Positions 36,431 through 46,229 of a stretch of DNA of 64,000 nucleotides are shown piece by piece. Below the pieces are notes generated by a model. It ran no database searches, was not told the origin of the DNA, and worked only from the letters and a program-made list of their open reading frames with translations. The translations under genes and the position numbers were made by a program. This DNA comes from Sphagnum compactum (Eukaryota; Bryophyta; Sphagnopsida; Sphagnales), in NCBI GenBank assembly GCA_965153455.1, contig OZ234493.1, positions 9,104,213-9,168,212 on the forward strand. Direction: 5' to 3'. The first letter of the stretch is position 1, and each line of letters opens with the position of its first letter.

Positions 36431-36953
36431 AGGCTTGTGAGTGTTGAAACTATGCACAATAATTAGTGCACTTGAGTTAGTTATAAGACATAACCATCTT
36501 TCGTGAGAATTGAGATGCCCTTTTTTGCATCCATGCAAGGAATAATTTTGAAATTTTCATCCAATGGTGAAAGGTTATGGAATTGTTGGGCCATTTAGAT
36601 CCAAGGGTGCAAGTACCCTTGTGCTGATAAGTAGGTCACTAATGAAACACACGTTGAAGGTTATGGTTTGTAACTTGTGACAACCAATCATTGCATAGAT
36701 TTTCAAGAGGGGTGGTTATATGAACATGTTACAGAGGAGGAAGAGGGGTCTAAAAGAAGCTCTCACGGTAATTGTAATCCAGTTGTAGCCTACCCCTTGA
36801 AAAGTTAGGGCTACTAATCCACATCAGTACCCAAATCAATACCAAACCCTTTATATCATTACTCAAATCCTCTGGACCTATTTGATAACAATAGTAATAG
36901 TAGTAGTAGTAGTTCAATGCAATTAGTTAATGGTCCTCAATCCACACCCTTAT

Positions 36954-37322
36954 CTAAATCCCACATTTTCTATTTTTTTTGGTCATAGTAATAGTAATAG
37001 CTACATGTGCAATGAGTTGGGGTTTAAGCATTAAATAGGCCAAGGCAAAATGACAACCAAAATGGGAAATTACTTGGATAAAAGATGGTGAAGGAGATTG
37101 ATTACTTTGTTCCCATGCCTTAAATTGTTTTTGGTGAATTTTTTTGCAATACCTATATTGGTGGTGATGCAATAGCATTGCAATACCCATTCCAAGGTCT
37201 CGTATCATGGCCAAAATAGCTACATAATATATCACACATGCATTTGGGATTAATCCAAAAACCTCTTGATTATAAACAAGGTATTTTGGCCTATTACTTT
37301 CATAGTCCCCCATTAGCAACAA
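36954..37322 (-). pseudogene. 122-codon ORF with weak dynein-heavy-chain-like segment
   Basis: This is the longest minus-strand ORF in its area. The segment NQEVFGLIPNACVIYY vaguely resembles the E-VFGLHPNA-I pattern near the C-terminus of dynein heavy chains. The rest, including HHHQYRYC and KAWEQSNQSPSP, does not support that family. It could be a chance ORF or a gene fragment; no start or exon structure is supported. Confidence 0.2.
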
Positions 37323-37404
37323 TGTGAGGAAAAAAATATCTATCTATCAAGCTGGAAGGTTGTTTGTTTGTTTTGTTTGTTTCCCAAATCATGGCCCCTT
37401 TTGC

Positions 37405-37650
37405 TGCACTCTTGGTACTGTTGGAAAGCCCTTGATGAGTAGGGGCACATTAAGTTGGTTTCACACTGTTTCAACCTATGGTGGAGAAGTTATTGAATAT
37501 TGAACAATTTTTTCATTGAAATTTCATTTAGATCAAAAATTATAATTATAAGAAAATTTGGTGCATTCTTGAGATTTTTGCAAAGCCTTTACTGAAGGTG
37601 ATTTGGAAAATTTTAGACCTAAAGTGCAAGAGATATTGAATTTTGATGGT
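37405..37650. repeat. Further copies of the 33.5-34.3 kb degenerate repeat
   Basis: GGTACTGTTGGAAAGCCCTT with GATGAGTAGG, then TATTGAATATTGAA, and a second block ACCTAAAGTGCAAGAGATAT resemble the units at 33,510-34,290. Confidence 0.35.
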
Positions 37651-37771
37651 TTTTGTCATTGGAAATCTGACTAAATGTTTTAAATGGTTTTGGGAGGAAA
37701 TTTTAGTTGAGTAATTGCTCCACATTTGGGCCAATGGCACAAGTTACACTCATATATTGTTAATTGGAACC

Positions 37772-37841
37772 TTTTTGGTTCATTGCATTCCCAATGGTCA
37801 TTCCTTGTGGCACAACCATTGGGAACACAATGAACCAAAAA
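37772..37841. repeat. 27-bp-arm foldback hairpin
   Basis: The left arm (37,772-37,798, starting TTTTTGGTTCATTG and ending CCCAATGGT) pairs with the right arm (37,815-37,841) at 25 of 27 positions across a 16-nt loop. Size and pairing fit either a microRNA-like precursor or a miniature foldback element. Confidence 0.65.
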
Positions 37842-38340
37842 AAATCTTGAAGTACAAGATTGGATGAAGATGGTGGATGAAGATGTTCATCCATCATGGA
37901 TGGGATGTAACCCCCAATGTGGTTGTTGATTAGCCCAAGGCATCCATATCATGTATCTAGACGATTTATCCAAATAACATATGTTAGTTGAGGATATGTT
38001 AATCCACATCATTTCTCCAAACATTTATCCATCCTAAATCTTGATTCTTTATTTTGGTGCAACTAATTGTATTTTTAATTTAACAATATGTATATATATA
38101 TACTGGGATAGTGGATATTGTTGCCACACTAGGTGTTTCTTGACCAGTAGGCTACTCTACTTCCTTGGTTTGCTACATTATTTCATACTAGCACAAAGGT
38201 GGTGATGTGGTGATATCATCATCTTGACAGGTCTTCATTTGTTCACAACCCAAAATTATTAGTAACATAACAAGGAGTTGACTATTACATCTTCTATCAA
38301 ACATTAAGAAAAGTAGGAACCAACAAGCGAGCTCTTTAAT

Positions 38341-38536
38341 GGTGCATTCACACTTGATGTTAATCCAATGCTAAGTGAAAATCTAGGTGGCATCCTAGGT
38401 GGCACCCAATGTTAAATGGGTGATAGCTTAATGTTAAGTGAATGTTAACTTAACATAAATTGTTCATGGTAAATAGGTGTAAATCCTAAATGACTAGCAT
38501 AGTGTTGAGTCTCCTAACACCAAGTGTGAATGCACC
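38341..38536. mobile_element. MITE with GGTGCATTCACACTTG termini, copy at 38,341
   Basis: About 196 bp with terminal inverted repeats as in the 29,096 copy. TTAA lies at 38,336-38,339 on the left (one extra T before the terminus) and at 38,537-38,540 on the right, supporting a TTAA or TAA target-site duplication. It contains a duplicated GGTGGCATCCTAGGTGGCACC internal step also seen in the 62,408 copy. Confidence 0.85.
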
Positions 38537-38699
38537 TTAAGGCTGCCATTTAGCATGTTTGGTAATAGCCATTGACACAAATATACACCTAGAGTTCATG
38601 CCCCTACCATTGGCACGTGTAGGTCAATTCTTTTTATTGTAGCCAATAGGTGAGCCAACATGCAATTAGGGGTGCCCATGTTTTGTTTCTTTTGGGGGA

Positions 38700-39110
38700 G
38701 GATGAATGTCCTTTATCTCTTTTGGGATTATTCAAAGCTTGATTTAATATTTTTAATGATGGGCCAATTGAAGATGCCCATCACAATAGAAAAAAAAACT
38801 TTGAAATGTCCTCACAACTAATTAGTATGTCACAATATCATACCACAAAGGCATGTTTGACATACATTGCCTAATAATATAACAAGGGGTGTGTCACATT
38901 GTGGCCTTTGGCATTTACATTAAAAAATATCTTAGGGCCAAAAAAATAATTGTGGCAATTATATGTGCACATTGAAATATTTCACCATGCAAAAATATAA
39001 TCTCCAAAAAATCTTCTAAAAGAAACCAAAATCCTTTAAGATATTGTAAATCTATAACTAATCTCAAGTTTCAACACAAGCCAACAAAGACAACAATTGA
39101 GGAAAAACCT
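38700..39110. repeat. Dispersed repeat family C, copy 1
   Basis: ATGGGCCAATTGAAGATGCC matches 50,280-50,300. The stretch from AACAAGGGGTGTGTCACA (near 38,880) through ATTTCACCATGCAAAAATAT to CTCAAGTTTCAACACAAGCC matches 51,618-51,810. The second copy is split by unrelated DNA. Confidence 0.6.
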
Positions 39111-39119
39111 TGACAATAT

Positions 39120-41062
39120 CTAACAACAAAATTATGGATGTTACTGTGATAGGGGCTTCATTCGTCTAATCCATTGACTCAAAATCAAAACATTATCACA
39201 TCATATCCCCTACAAATTTTACAACAACAAAATTAAGTTAAGAACCTCATCAATGGCCGTAATAATAAGCAAGTCTTAAAACCTTTAAATCATTTGCCTT
39301 ATCAATTGACTCAAAATTCAAACATAATTACACCACATCCTCGCAAAATTAAGGTAGTAACCTCATCAATGGCCATAATTAACGGGTTCTAGTCCAAATG
39401 AGTTGTGAGTCAAATTTTTTAAGTATAATTGCAAAATTTATTCAAAGTGAAAAATGAAAATAATGCACCATGAAACCAATACGTAAATTATGTAAGTTGT
39501 TGCTTCTAATCTAAGGCATTGGAATTTTGTGACAAAGTACTAGAAATCAAGATTTATAATTTGTACTATATGTAATTTCTAGCTCATCCACATTAGGTAA
39601 TGTCCCACATTAGTTGCACAACAAACACATAATTGCCATGTTTCTTCTAATTAGTAAGCAAACATGACACAATGCAATAAACATTATAGTGGGTATGGTT
39701 GGACAACAAGGTTGTCATTACGTTTGTGCATCCATCACAACACGATAGACACATTCCCTACTTTGCATCATCTTATTAGATGCAGACTTCTAATTACATT
39801 CATTTAAGCGCTTATTTTGAACGCGTTTGCATGTGCTTTCTAGGCACATGACCAACACTTATCAACTTGGGGGAAAGATGGGGTCGCAACCTTATGCACA
39901 CATACTTGGACTACTCCATCACAAATCTCCTGGTCACCATAATCTTTGCATTCACACTGGGAGAAATTGGAAGCAACACTCCTGAGTCACCCAATTTTGT
40001 GACCCAACGACACCAGGTAATGCCTCCTCCTATAAACACAAAACAAACACATGAATCAACATTGTTTCTTTGCACCTACAAAACCTCAAGCATCAAGTTT
40101 TTTGAATTTCACAACAGATCATCAATTCTAGAGCCCAAGAATTTTGACCAATGCTCTCCAACAGTCATGAGCTGCTTCTTCAACTAGGCTCTAATTCTCT
40201 CCAAGTTCTTCCCCCAAGCCCATGAGGGGAGACTATTTTCCAAATTAAAGAATTGTCACCATATGAAATTGTAGCTAACCTATTTTCATTCTTTTGTTAT
40301 TATTGCTGCATGACAATTGGCCATTAGTGGGATTTGTATTATTAGCAAGAGGACTATTACTAGGGGTGGGCAACTTACTAACGTAGTATGCATGGCCATT
40401 TGTTGGTTTCTCCATTGTTGAAGTCATTTCTTCAAGCATTATAGTGGTTACTGGTTGGTACTCAATCATACTCCATAAGAGTGACCTCTTTAGATAGATT
40501 TCAACATTAGCTGTTGGGATCAATCAACATGGCATAAAACTTGCAATAGCAATAGTGTTTGTGTGAAATTATCCAAATGTTTCCTCTTTAGTAGCAAATT
40601 TCAATATACATGTGTTGGGATGAATGATGAGGCACTGATGTAGAAGGTGGATTTGTGTGTGTGTAGGAATAATTATGAATTATTTGGATGATTGAATCAA
40701 CCATGCACAATTTTTGTTTCTAGGAGTGAAATGTTTTTTTATTGTTGTGTTTCTAGGAGTTACATTGCATACCTCCAATTCTTGATATAATTTAGCCAAA
40801 CTACAAGCACACAACCGATAATATAAAGACCTCCAATACTCTTCCATTTGAGATTTGTGGGATAGGATGTAGATTTGTACACATCCCTCCTACTACATAT
40901 ATAGCCGAGCAAAAAGAAGATTGCTTTAAAAGTCAATAAATGTGGGCTTCTTCACCGGTGCTCTATCATAGCTCAAATTCCAATCTAGATTTCCATGACT
41001 GTCATATTGATGTTTTTGTCTGAGTGGGTGACATATAAGAATGATGCCAAGGTGAACATATA
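39120..41062. other. Intergenic DNA, no gene recognised
   Basis: Only short unsupported ORFs are present, such as 39,867-40,187 plus and 40,275-40,523 minus. No repeat boundary was identified. Confidence 0.35.
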
Positions 41063-41877
41063 ACAAATGTCGCAACCCCACTTCGAAGGAGTGTGAGGAT
41101 GACACTCACACTCCCGAAATGGGCGACTTGGGAGTCCTCCGAGACTCCTGAAAACTCAGAGTTCGATTGCAGGGGTCAAAACACCTCGCCTTGAGGTGTT
41201 TTTTATACCGTTTGAAAGGTTTTGAAATGTAGATGTGAAAATAGTCTTGCATGAGCCATTTGGACATTTGCAGCACAAGTTATGGACAAAAGAAGGGCCA
41301 AGAGTCAAATTGGCACTAAAAGTCGGGAATCAACCCAACCCCGGTGTGTGAAGGAGGAGTGCAACACACCGTTGGAAAGCTCTTGAGGGGAGCTACAATT
41401 TTGCTTTAGACCTCATCTCAATCAAAGGTCTAAACAAGGAGTTATGAACTTCCAAAGTCCTAGGAGTCCAAACCGGGACAGTTTCGGGACTCCTCCTTGG
41501 GAGTCCCGGGAAAAAGTGCCATTTGGATGTAGGTGCCGCGGAGTAACACAGAGAATACTATATGGGGGAAGGTGGTGGCTTCCCCCGAGTCCGGGCCGTG
41601 GTGAGTCATGTGAGTCCAAGGTCGCTCGTGGCTTGTCTTAGCACTGAAAGTGCTTCCGAATGTGAACTAACCAACTTGTTGGTTGGTTTGATGCATGTTC
41701 GAGTAACTAAGTAAAGCTTGTCCCTCGCCCTAGTCTAATCTCGGAGCTTCAGCACGCCCCTCTACCCCTTTTAGTGCTGGAAGCTGGGAGCGTGCCCCAA
41801 TTTCTAAACAATTCCGTTGTTTAGCTTCTTTGGACCCAACTTGGGTCTAACAAGGAACTTGGGAGCGCGTCAACAAA
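41063..41877. mobile_element. Solo LTR, family A, copy 2, with 5-bp TSD
   Basis: The LTR spans 41,068-41,872 (805 bp), begins TGTCGCAACC and ends AGCGCGTCA, giving canonical TG...CA ends. Perfect 5-bp target-site duplications ACAAA flank it (41,063-41,067 and 41,873-41,877). No internal region is present, so it is a solo LTR formed by LTR-LTR recombination. A GGGGGAAG/CTTCCCCC hairpin lies at about 41,563-41,586. Confidence 0.85.
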
Positions 41878-41879
41878 GC

Positions 41880-43490
41880 TTTGATCTAAAATTGGGGAAG
41901 CACCTTTAAGTACAATTCATACTCACTCCTAGAATTGATACAAAATTGCTTCAACCCATCTTTTCATTTAACATTAATCTGACTTCTCTCAAGAAAAAAG
42001 AAATTAAATTTTCTCTAAATTAAGGTGGAAAACTTGTATAGACAATGTTGCCCAAGAGGAGAATGGTAGTGACAAAAATGCCACGGTCCAAATCCCGCAA
42101 GCAAATGATCTTGAAGGGAAAGGTGGAACTAATCAATATTTGTAGCATTCAGAAAATCAACGCGCAATCAAGGTGATGATGATGCATTTGGTTTTTAATC
42201 TTTTTGACTTTTTTTCATGCATGACAAAAAAACCTTAAACCCTAAATTAAGGAGTTGTCAAGCTAATTTGTTAACTATTTTATTTTTGTGACAAATATTA
42301 GGGATGAAAACAACATTTGGACTAGTTATTGTGATCAAACATAAATCAAGGGTAACAATAAACAACTATAAATGTGGCAATTGAAGAGGGAAAACCATTC
42401 ATGGGCTTGGGCAGACTTTATGTGTGAACAAGTAGGCTTATTGCATAGTAATGATGTAGTAGGAGGGGAGCCATCTATTGAGCTCACTAGATGGTGTTGT
42501 CATGTTGCAACTATTATAACTAATCTCATTTTTATATATAGTGGGCTTAAGGGAGGTAAGGTTTGATGTTACACATCTTAGGCTTCAAGTTTTATCTTCT
42601 TTTGTAGGAGAATTCTCTTATGTGAATTACTTGTGTTAGAAGATGCTAGATTGATGATGAGTAGCCCATGAAAAACAAGCTTGTTTCAACTTGGTTAGTT
42701 ATTCAAGTTGTATGAATGTGGACAAGAGTTTTGTTAAATGATATATTGGTAGCTAAAGATTCAAGGTTTGCTGAGACTACATTAGCTTTATCTCATCCCA
42801 CTACAACAAATCAATCATTAACTAGAATAAGTAGTCTAGGGACCAAGCTGTAGGAAGGGAAAAAACAATTTTAGTCAGAGGTGACGACACTAGATAGGGT
42901 TATAGTCATGATTGACCTATTGGCTATGCATGCAAATGGTGATTCAAACATGGATACCAACAATGAATACACTCATTTTTATGGACATGGGTATGTGCTA
43001 CTCATGCTGGGCATTCCTTGAACTCTAAAATGGATTGGTTCAAAATAGGCTAAAAAGGTTTTTAATCCTTTGCACTAGTGCATTGATTCTTTTATGTACA
43101 TGTTGAACAAATAGCCACATTAAAGTGCGTGGTCTACAAGAATGCAAAGGGGGTGGAGGCACTGGTACACGCCTTTGCTGTAGAGGTAGAAACAATGAGT
43201 GCAGCCCTTGCAATAACAAAAGCAATAGCAGCAACTTGTGAAAGCATAAGGGAAGCAGATTAGAAATATAGAAGAAACAAGGATTGTGGAGCTTATCCAA
43301 CTTCTAGCCAAAAGCCCCTTACATCTCCATCCTCAGTAATTATTGTTACACTCAATAAAACTTCTAATGCTGGTGCTTTGAATCATCCTCTTCCAACGGG
43401 TGTTAGGTTGCATCATAGAATGGTATCACTATTAGAATTCCTAGTTTGAAAGCAATTCTAGTCAAAAAAACCAAATTGGGGGCGCGGGGG
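41880..43490. other. Intergenic DNA with unsupported ORFs
   Basis: The plus-strand reading near 43,130-43,260 is Ala/Glu-rich (EALVHAFAVEVETMSAALAI) but stops occur on both sides and no family is recognised. It could be a decayed coding fragment. Confidence 0.3.
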
Positions 43491-43679
43491 GGAACTCCTT
43501 ATCATTTTGGACAAGTCAATTTTAACATGTCCAATGTGACCGGGTGGTCTTTTTTACTAGTAGAATAGACCATTTAACTCGTCATTTTTATTGATAATAT
43601 TGGACCATTTGACTGGTCAAATGATTTAAATAATTTATTTTAATATCATTATAAAAATGATTTGTAGGCAAGTTGGTAG

Positions 43680-44515
43680 CTGGTGGGTAGGTCGTAAAAA
43701 TGTAGGTAGGTAGGTGGTAGCCTACCTACCTTAACCCCTTAAACATATACATAGATTACAAGTATTAGGAATTGAACCTTTGACCTCCCCAATCATAAAC
43801 CAAATCTTTAACCAATGGACCACACCATTGAAAGGTGTTGAACTTTTGTCGTTTTTTTATTTCACATGTTTATTTCGACACATCATTATGAGACTATAAG
43901 GTACATAGGTAGGTATGTCGTAGAAGGTACGTGCGTGGTTGGGTAGGTAAGTAAGTAGGTAGGGAGGTAGGCGGGTGGGTAACTAGGTATGTAGCTAGGT
44001 AGGTAGGTAGGTAGGTAATTAATAAGTGGGTGGTTGGGTGGTTGGGTGGGTGGGTGGGTAAACCAATAGGCGAGTGCCGAGTAAATAAATAAGTAGGTAG
44101 GGAGGTAGGTGGTGGGTAGCTAGGTAAATTAGTAGGTAATAATTAATAGGTTGATGGGTGGGCGGGTTGGTAAACTGGTAGGTAGGTGGGTGGGTGGGTA
44201 GGTGAATAAGTTATAGTAGGTAGGTAAGTAGGTGGGTGGGTGGGTAGATGAATAAGTTATAGTAGGTAGGTAAGTAGGTCGGTAGGTTGTAATAAGTAAG
44301 TAAATATGAAGGTTGGTAGGTTGTAGTAGGTAGATAAGTACAAAGATTGGTAGGTTGTAGTAGGTAGGTAAATACATAGGTAATTAAGTAGGTAGGTTGT
44401 AGTAAATAGGTAAGTAAATAGGTAGGTTGTAATAGGTAGGTAAGTAGGTAGGTTATAGGTAGGTAAGTAGGTAGGTTGTAGGTAAGTAAGTAGGTAGGTT
44501 GTAGGTAGGTAAGAT
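43680..44515. repeat. Imperfect (GTAG)n/(GGTA)n satellite-like array
   Basis: Most of the segment is GTAGGTAGGT-type tetranucleotide repeat with GGTGGGTGGGT variants. It is organised at its right end as a higher-order unit of about 55-60 bp (TAGGTTGTAGTAGGTAGGTAA...). The unit is not the plant telomere repeat. Confidence 0.85.
43767..43830 (-). ncRNA. tRNA-derived SINE-like module with A and B boxes
   Basis: On the minus strand, TGGTGTGGTCCATTGGTTAA carries an A-box-like sequence, and GGTTCAATTCC about 35 bases further matches the B-box consensus. This is the organisation of a tRNA-type pol III promoter. The flanks do not form a convincing full cloverleaf, so a tRNA-derived SINE head is more likely than a tRNA gene. 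Transcription is inferred, not shown. Confidence 0.55.
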
Positions 44516-44839
44516 GCCCCATTTGATTATAATAACATTGGCCATTTTGATTAAATGTTTTATTTGATTAAAACCCCATGGACCATTTTGATTAGAGGTG
44601 TCATTTGTTTATGTCCAACTTGATTAAATGTTCCAAAGGACTAGACATCATTGGCCATTTTGACCAAGGTGGTCAAATTTTTGTCCAAATTAACAAAAAG
44701 TCAAATAAGTCATTTCAACCAAGTTGACTTGTCAATAGATACACAAGTCATTCAAGCCCATAGCCTCTAGTTAAAATGTACATGTTCACTAGTCAAGAAA
44801 GATTAATTAGTCAATTTGAATTGTTTGAAATACCAAGAA

Positions 44840-45245
44840 TCTTATATATAAAAGCTACAGTGGTGTGTGTCCGTTTGTCTGTGTGTCACAAGACGTTCTG
44901 CACTTGATTTAACATTACGGCGAAACCGTAATGACCTTTTTGGATGATGGTGGTGAAGGTGGTAGTTATTCGTCCAAACCCTCCCTTTGTGCCCAAAGGA
45001 TTAAATATGATCTAGCTGCTGCTGCTGCTCAGTGTTTCTGATTGGCCCATCATAATCACTGGTCCATGTGGGGCGGGGGGGGGGGGGCCAGCAGGGGGGG
45101 GCGGGACGGGCGGGAAAGGACCGGGGGGGCACGGGCGGGGAAGGACCGGGCAGGGGGGGGCACGGGCGAGGAAGGACCGGACGGGGGGGGGCCAGCATGG
45201 GCGGGGAAGGACCGACGGGTGCATTATGCACCGGGTTCACACTAG
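44840..45245 (+). mobile_element. Non-autonomous Helitron (406 bp) with G-rich minisatellite
   Basis: The left end is TCTTATATATAAAAGCTAC preceded by A, and the right end is CTAG followed by T, the A|T insertion rule of Helitrons. A hairpin GGTGCAT-T-ATGCACC (45,218-45,232) ends 9 nt before the CTAG terminus, as expected. A further hairpin ATTACGG/CCGTAAT lies near 44,924-44,942. The interior has a CTG repeat and a G-rich minisatellite. No Rep/helicase gene is present. Confidence 0.85.
45068..45217. repeat. G-rich minisatellite inside the Helitron
   Basis: At least three imperfect units of about 35-45 bp share GGGCGGGGAAGGACCG and a G-run of 7-14. Multiple adjacent G-runs give strong G-quadruplex potential on the plus strand. 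It stands out sharply from the AT-rich surroundings. Confidence 0.8.
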
Positions 45246-45802
45246 TTCTAGTAATGTATGTAGTTGAACCTGCTTTGTAATTAACTATAGAGAAGCTTCT
45301 ACATGAATGCTACTTCCTTTTGTTTGGGTCATTAGCTAAACTCATGGAATCATTTCGTAACACTTTCAGTGTCGTTTGTTCATCTAGCAAATTGTTTTTG
45401 GGTTGCATTGTTTGGAGGTTCAAATATATTTCAAGATGTCATTCAACTTGTAATTGGAGCATAATGCATCACACCCACATCTGAATAGTGAATTCCAATC
45501 CTTGTAGTTGAAAAAAATGAGGCAATTGCATTTTTCTTGTTACCACATTAACTCACAAAGGAGCTTGGAAGAATTTTTAAAATATCCATAATAGGATGCT
45601 GCATATTTAGTTGCAAGGATGAATACAAAAATCATGTTTCACTTCACTTAAAAGGTGTTGATGATTAGTGTGATAATAATTGCAATCACCACAAAAGTTT
45701 GAACAATCTTATGGGATGATGCATAGGGCAAACATATTTGTTGGGTTGTAATTGTGCAAACGAATAGGAGTTTGACAAAGTTGTGAAGTACGATCTAGAC
45801 AT

Positions 45803-46193
45803 GAAGTTTATTAGTGTTGAAGCCTGGGGTGCCACACTTGGCAATGTATAAATTGCATTATTCTACTTATCAATAATGGCATTTGTGTTTGGTGTAACTA
45901 CAAATTTGGTGCTCTTGTATCATTTGTTGTTTGGTTTACCCAAATATTCATTGAGGAAGTATTTCAATGATTGGAGAGGTCATCAATGGGCACTCTTAGT
46001 AGGTCTACTTTGTGGCTTGGGCAATGGTTTCTAGTTCATGGGTGGTCAAACAATAGGCTATGTTGTTGCAAATGTTGTTCGGGTTGGTATTTTAGCAACT
46101 TCGCCACATGCTTTTCCAATCTTATTGCACATTTACATAGTTGAAAGCATAATTTCAAAATGGAGAGGCTACAAAGAGAATCATATAGTTTGA
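45803..46193 (+). pseudogene. Ureide permease (UPS)-like pseudogene fragment
   Basis: The reading contains IALFYLSIMAFVFGV, then LLYHLLFGLPKYSLRKYFND and WALLVGLLCGLGNGF, then a TAG stop where the family has Gln, then FMGGQTIGYVVANVV. The GLCGLGNGFQFMGGQ block and preceding loop are hallmarks of plant ureide permeases, membrane transporters of allantoin and pyrimidines. An in-frame stop, an earlier stop near 45,850, and loss of the last transmembrane block before the stop at 46,191 show it is broken. Upstream exons or helices are not clearly present. Family assignment is by motif recognition. Confidence 0.7.
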
Positions 46194-46229
46194 AATTTCT
46201 GAAAAACCCTGAATTGACAGAAATTGCAA

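Larger units (their letters stand above)
43500..44800. mobile_element. CCTA-core element (family B), copy 5, with the largest TAGG expansion and a tRNA-like module
   Basis: The left part contains GACCATTTGACTGGTCAAATG and the right part repeated GGCCATTTTGATTAAATG-type phrases. The core is a TAGG-rich array (43,680-44,515) interrupted by a tRNA-like module and a stretch (TTTATTTCACATGTTTATTTC) comparable to copy 2. The boundaries are approximate. Confidence 0.5.

Noticed and set aside
42789-42805. CACTACAACAAAT as a CACTA-element terminus (also CACTACAAGAACACC at 53,350)
   Set aside because: No matching inverted terminus or 3-bp TSD was found within a plausible distance for either site.
43767-43830. 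A functional tRNA gene
   Set aside because: A and B boxes are present but no complete acceptor stem or cloverleaf could be drawn, and a diverged copy occurs in another element.
44129-44522. Minus-strand ORFs of 82-103 codons rich in Tyr-Leu-Pro-Thr
   Set aside because: They are translations of the TAGG tetranucleotide array in successive frames.
45001-45280. Pro-rich (minus) or Gly-rich (plus) ORFs of 67-79 codons
   Set aside because: They are direct translations of the G-rich Helitron minisatellite and have no independent coding support.
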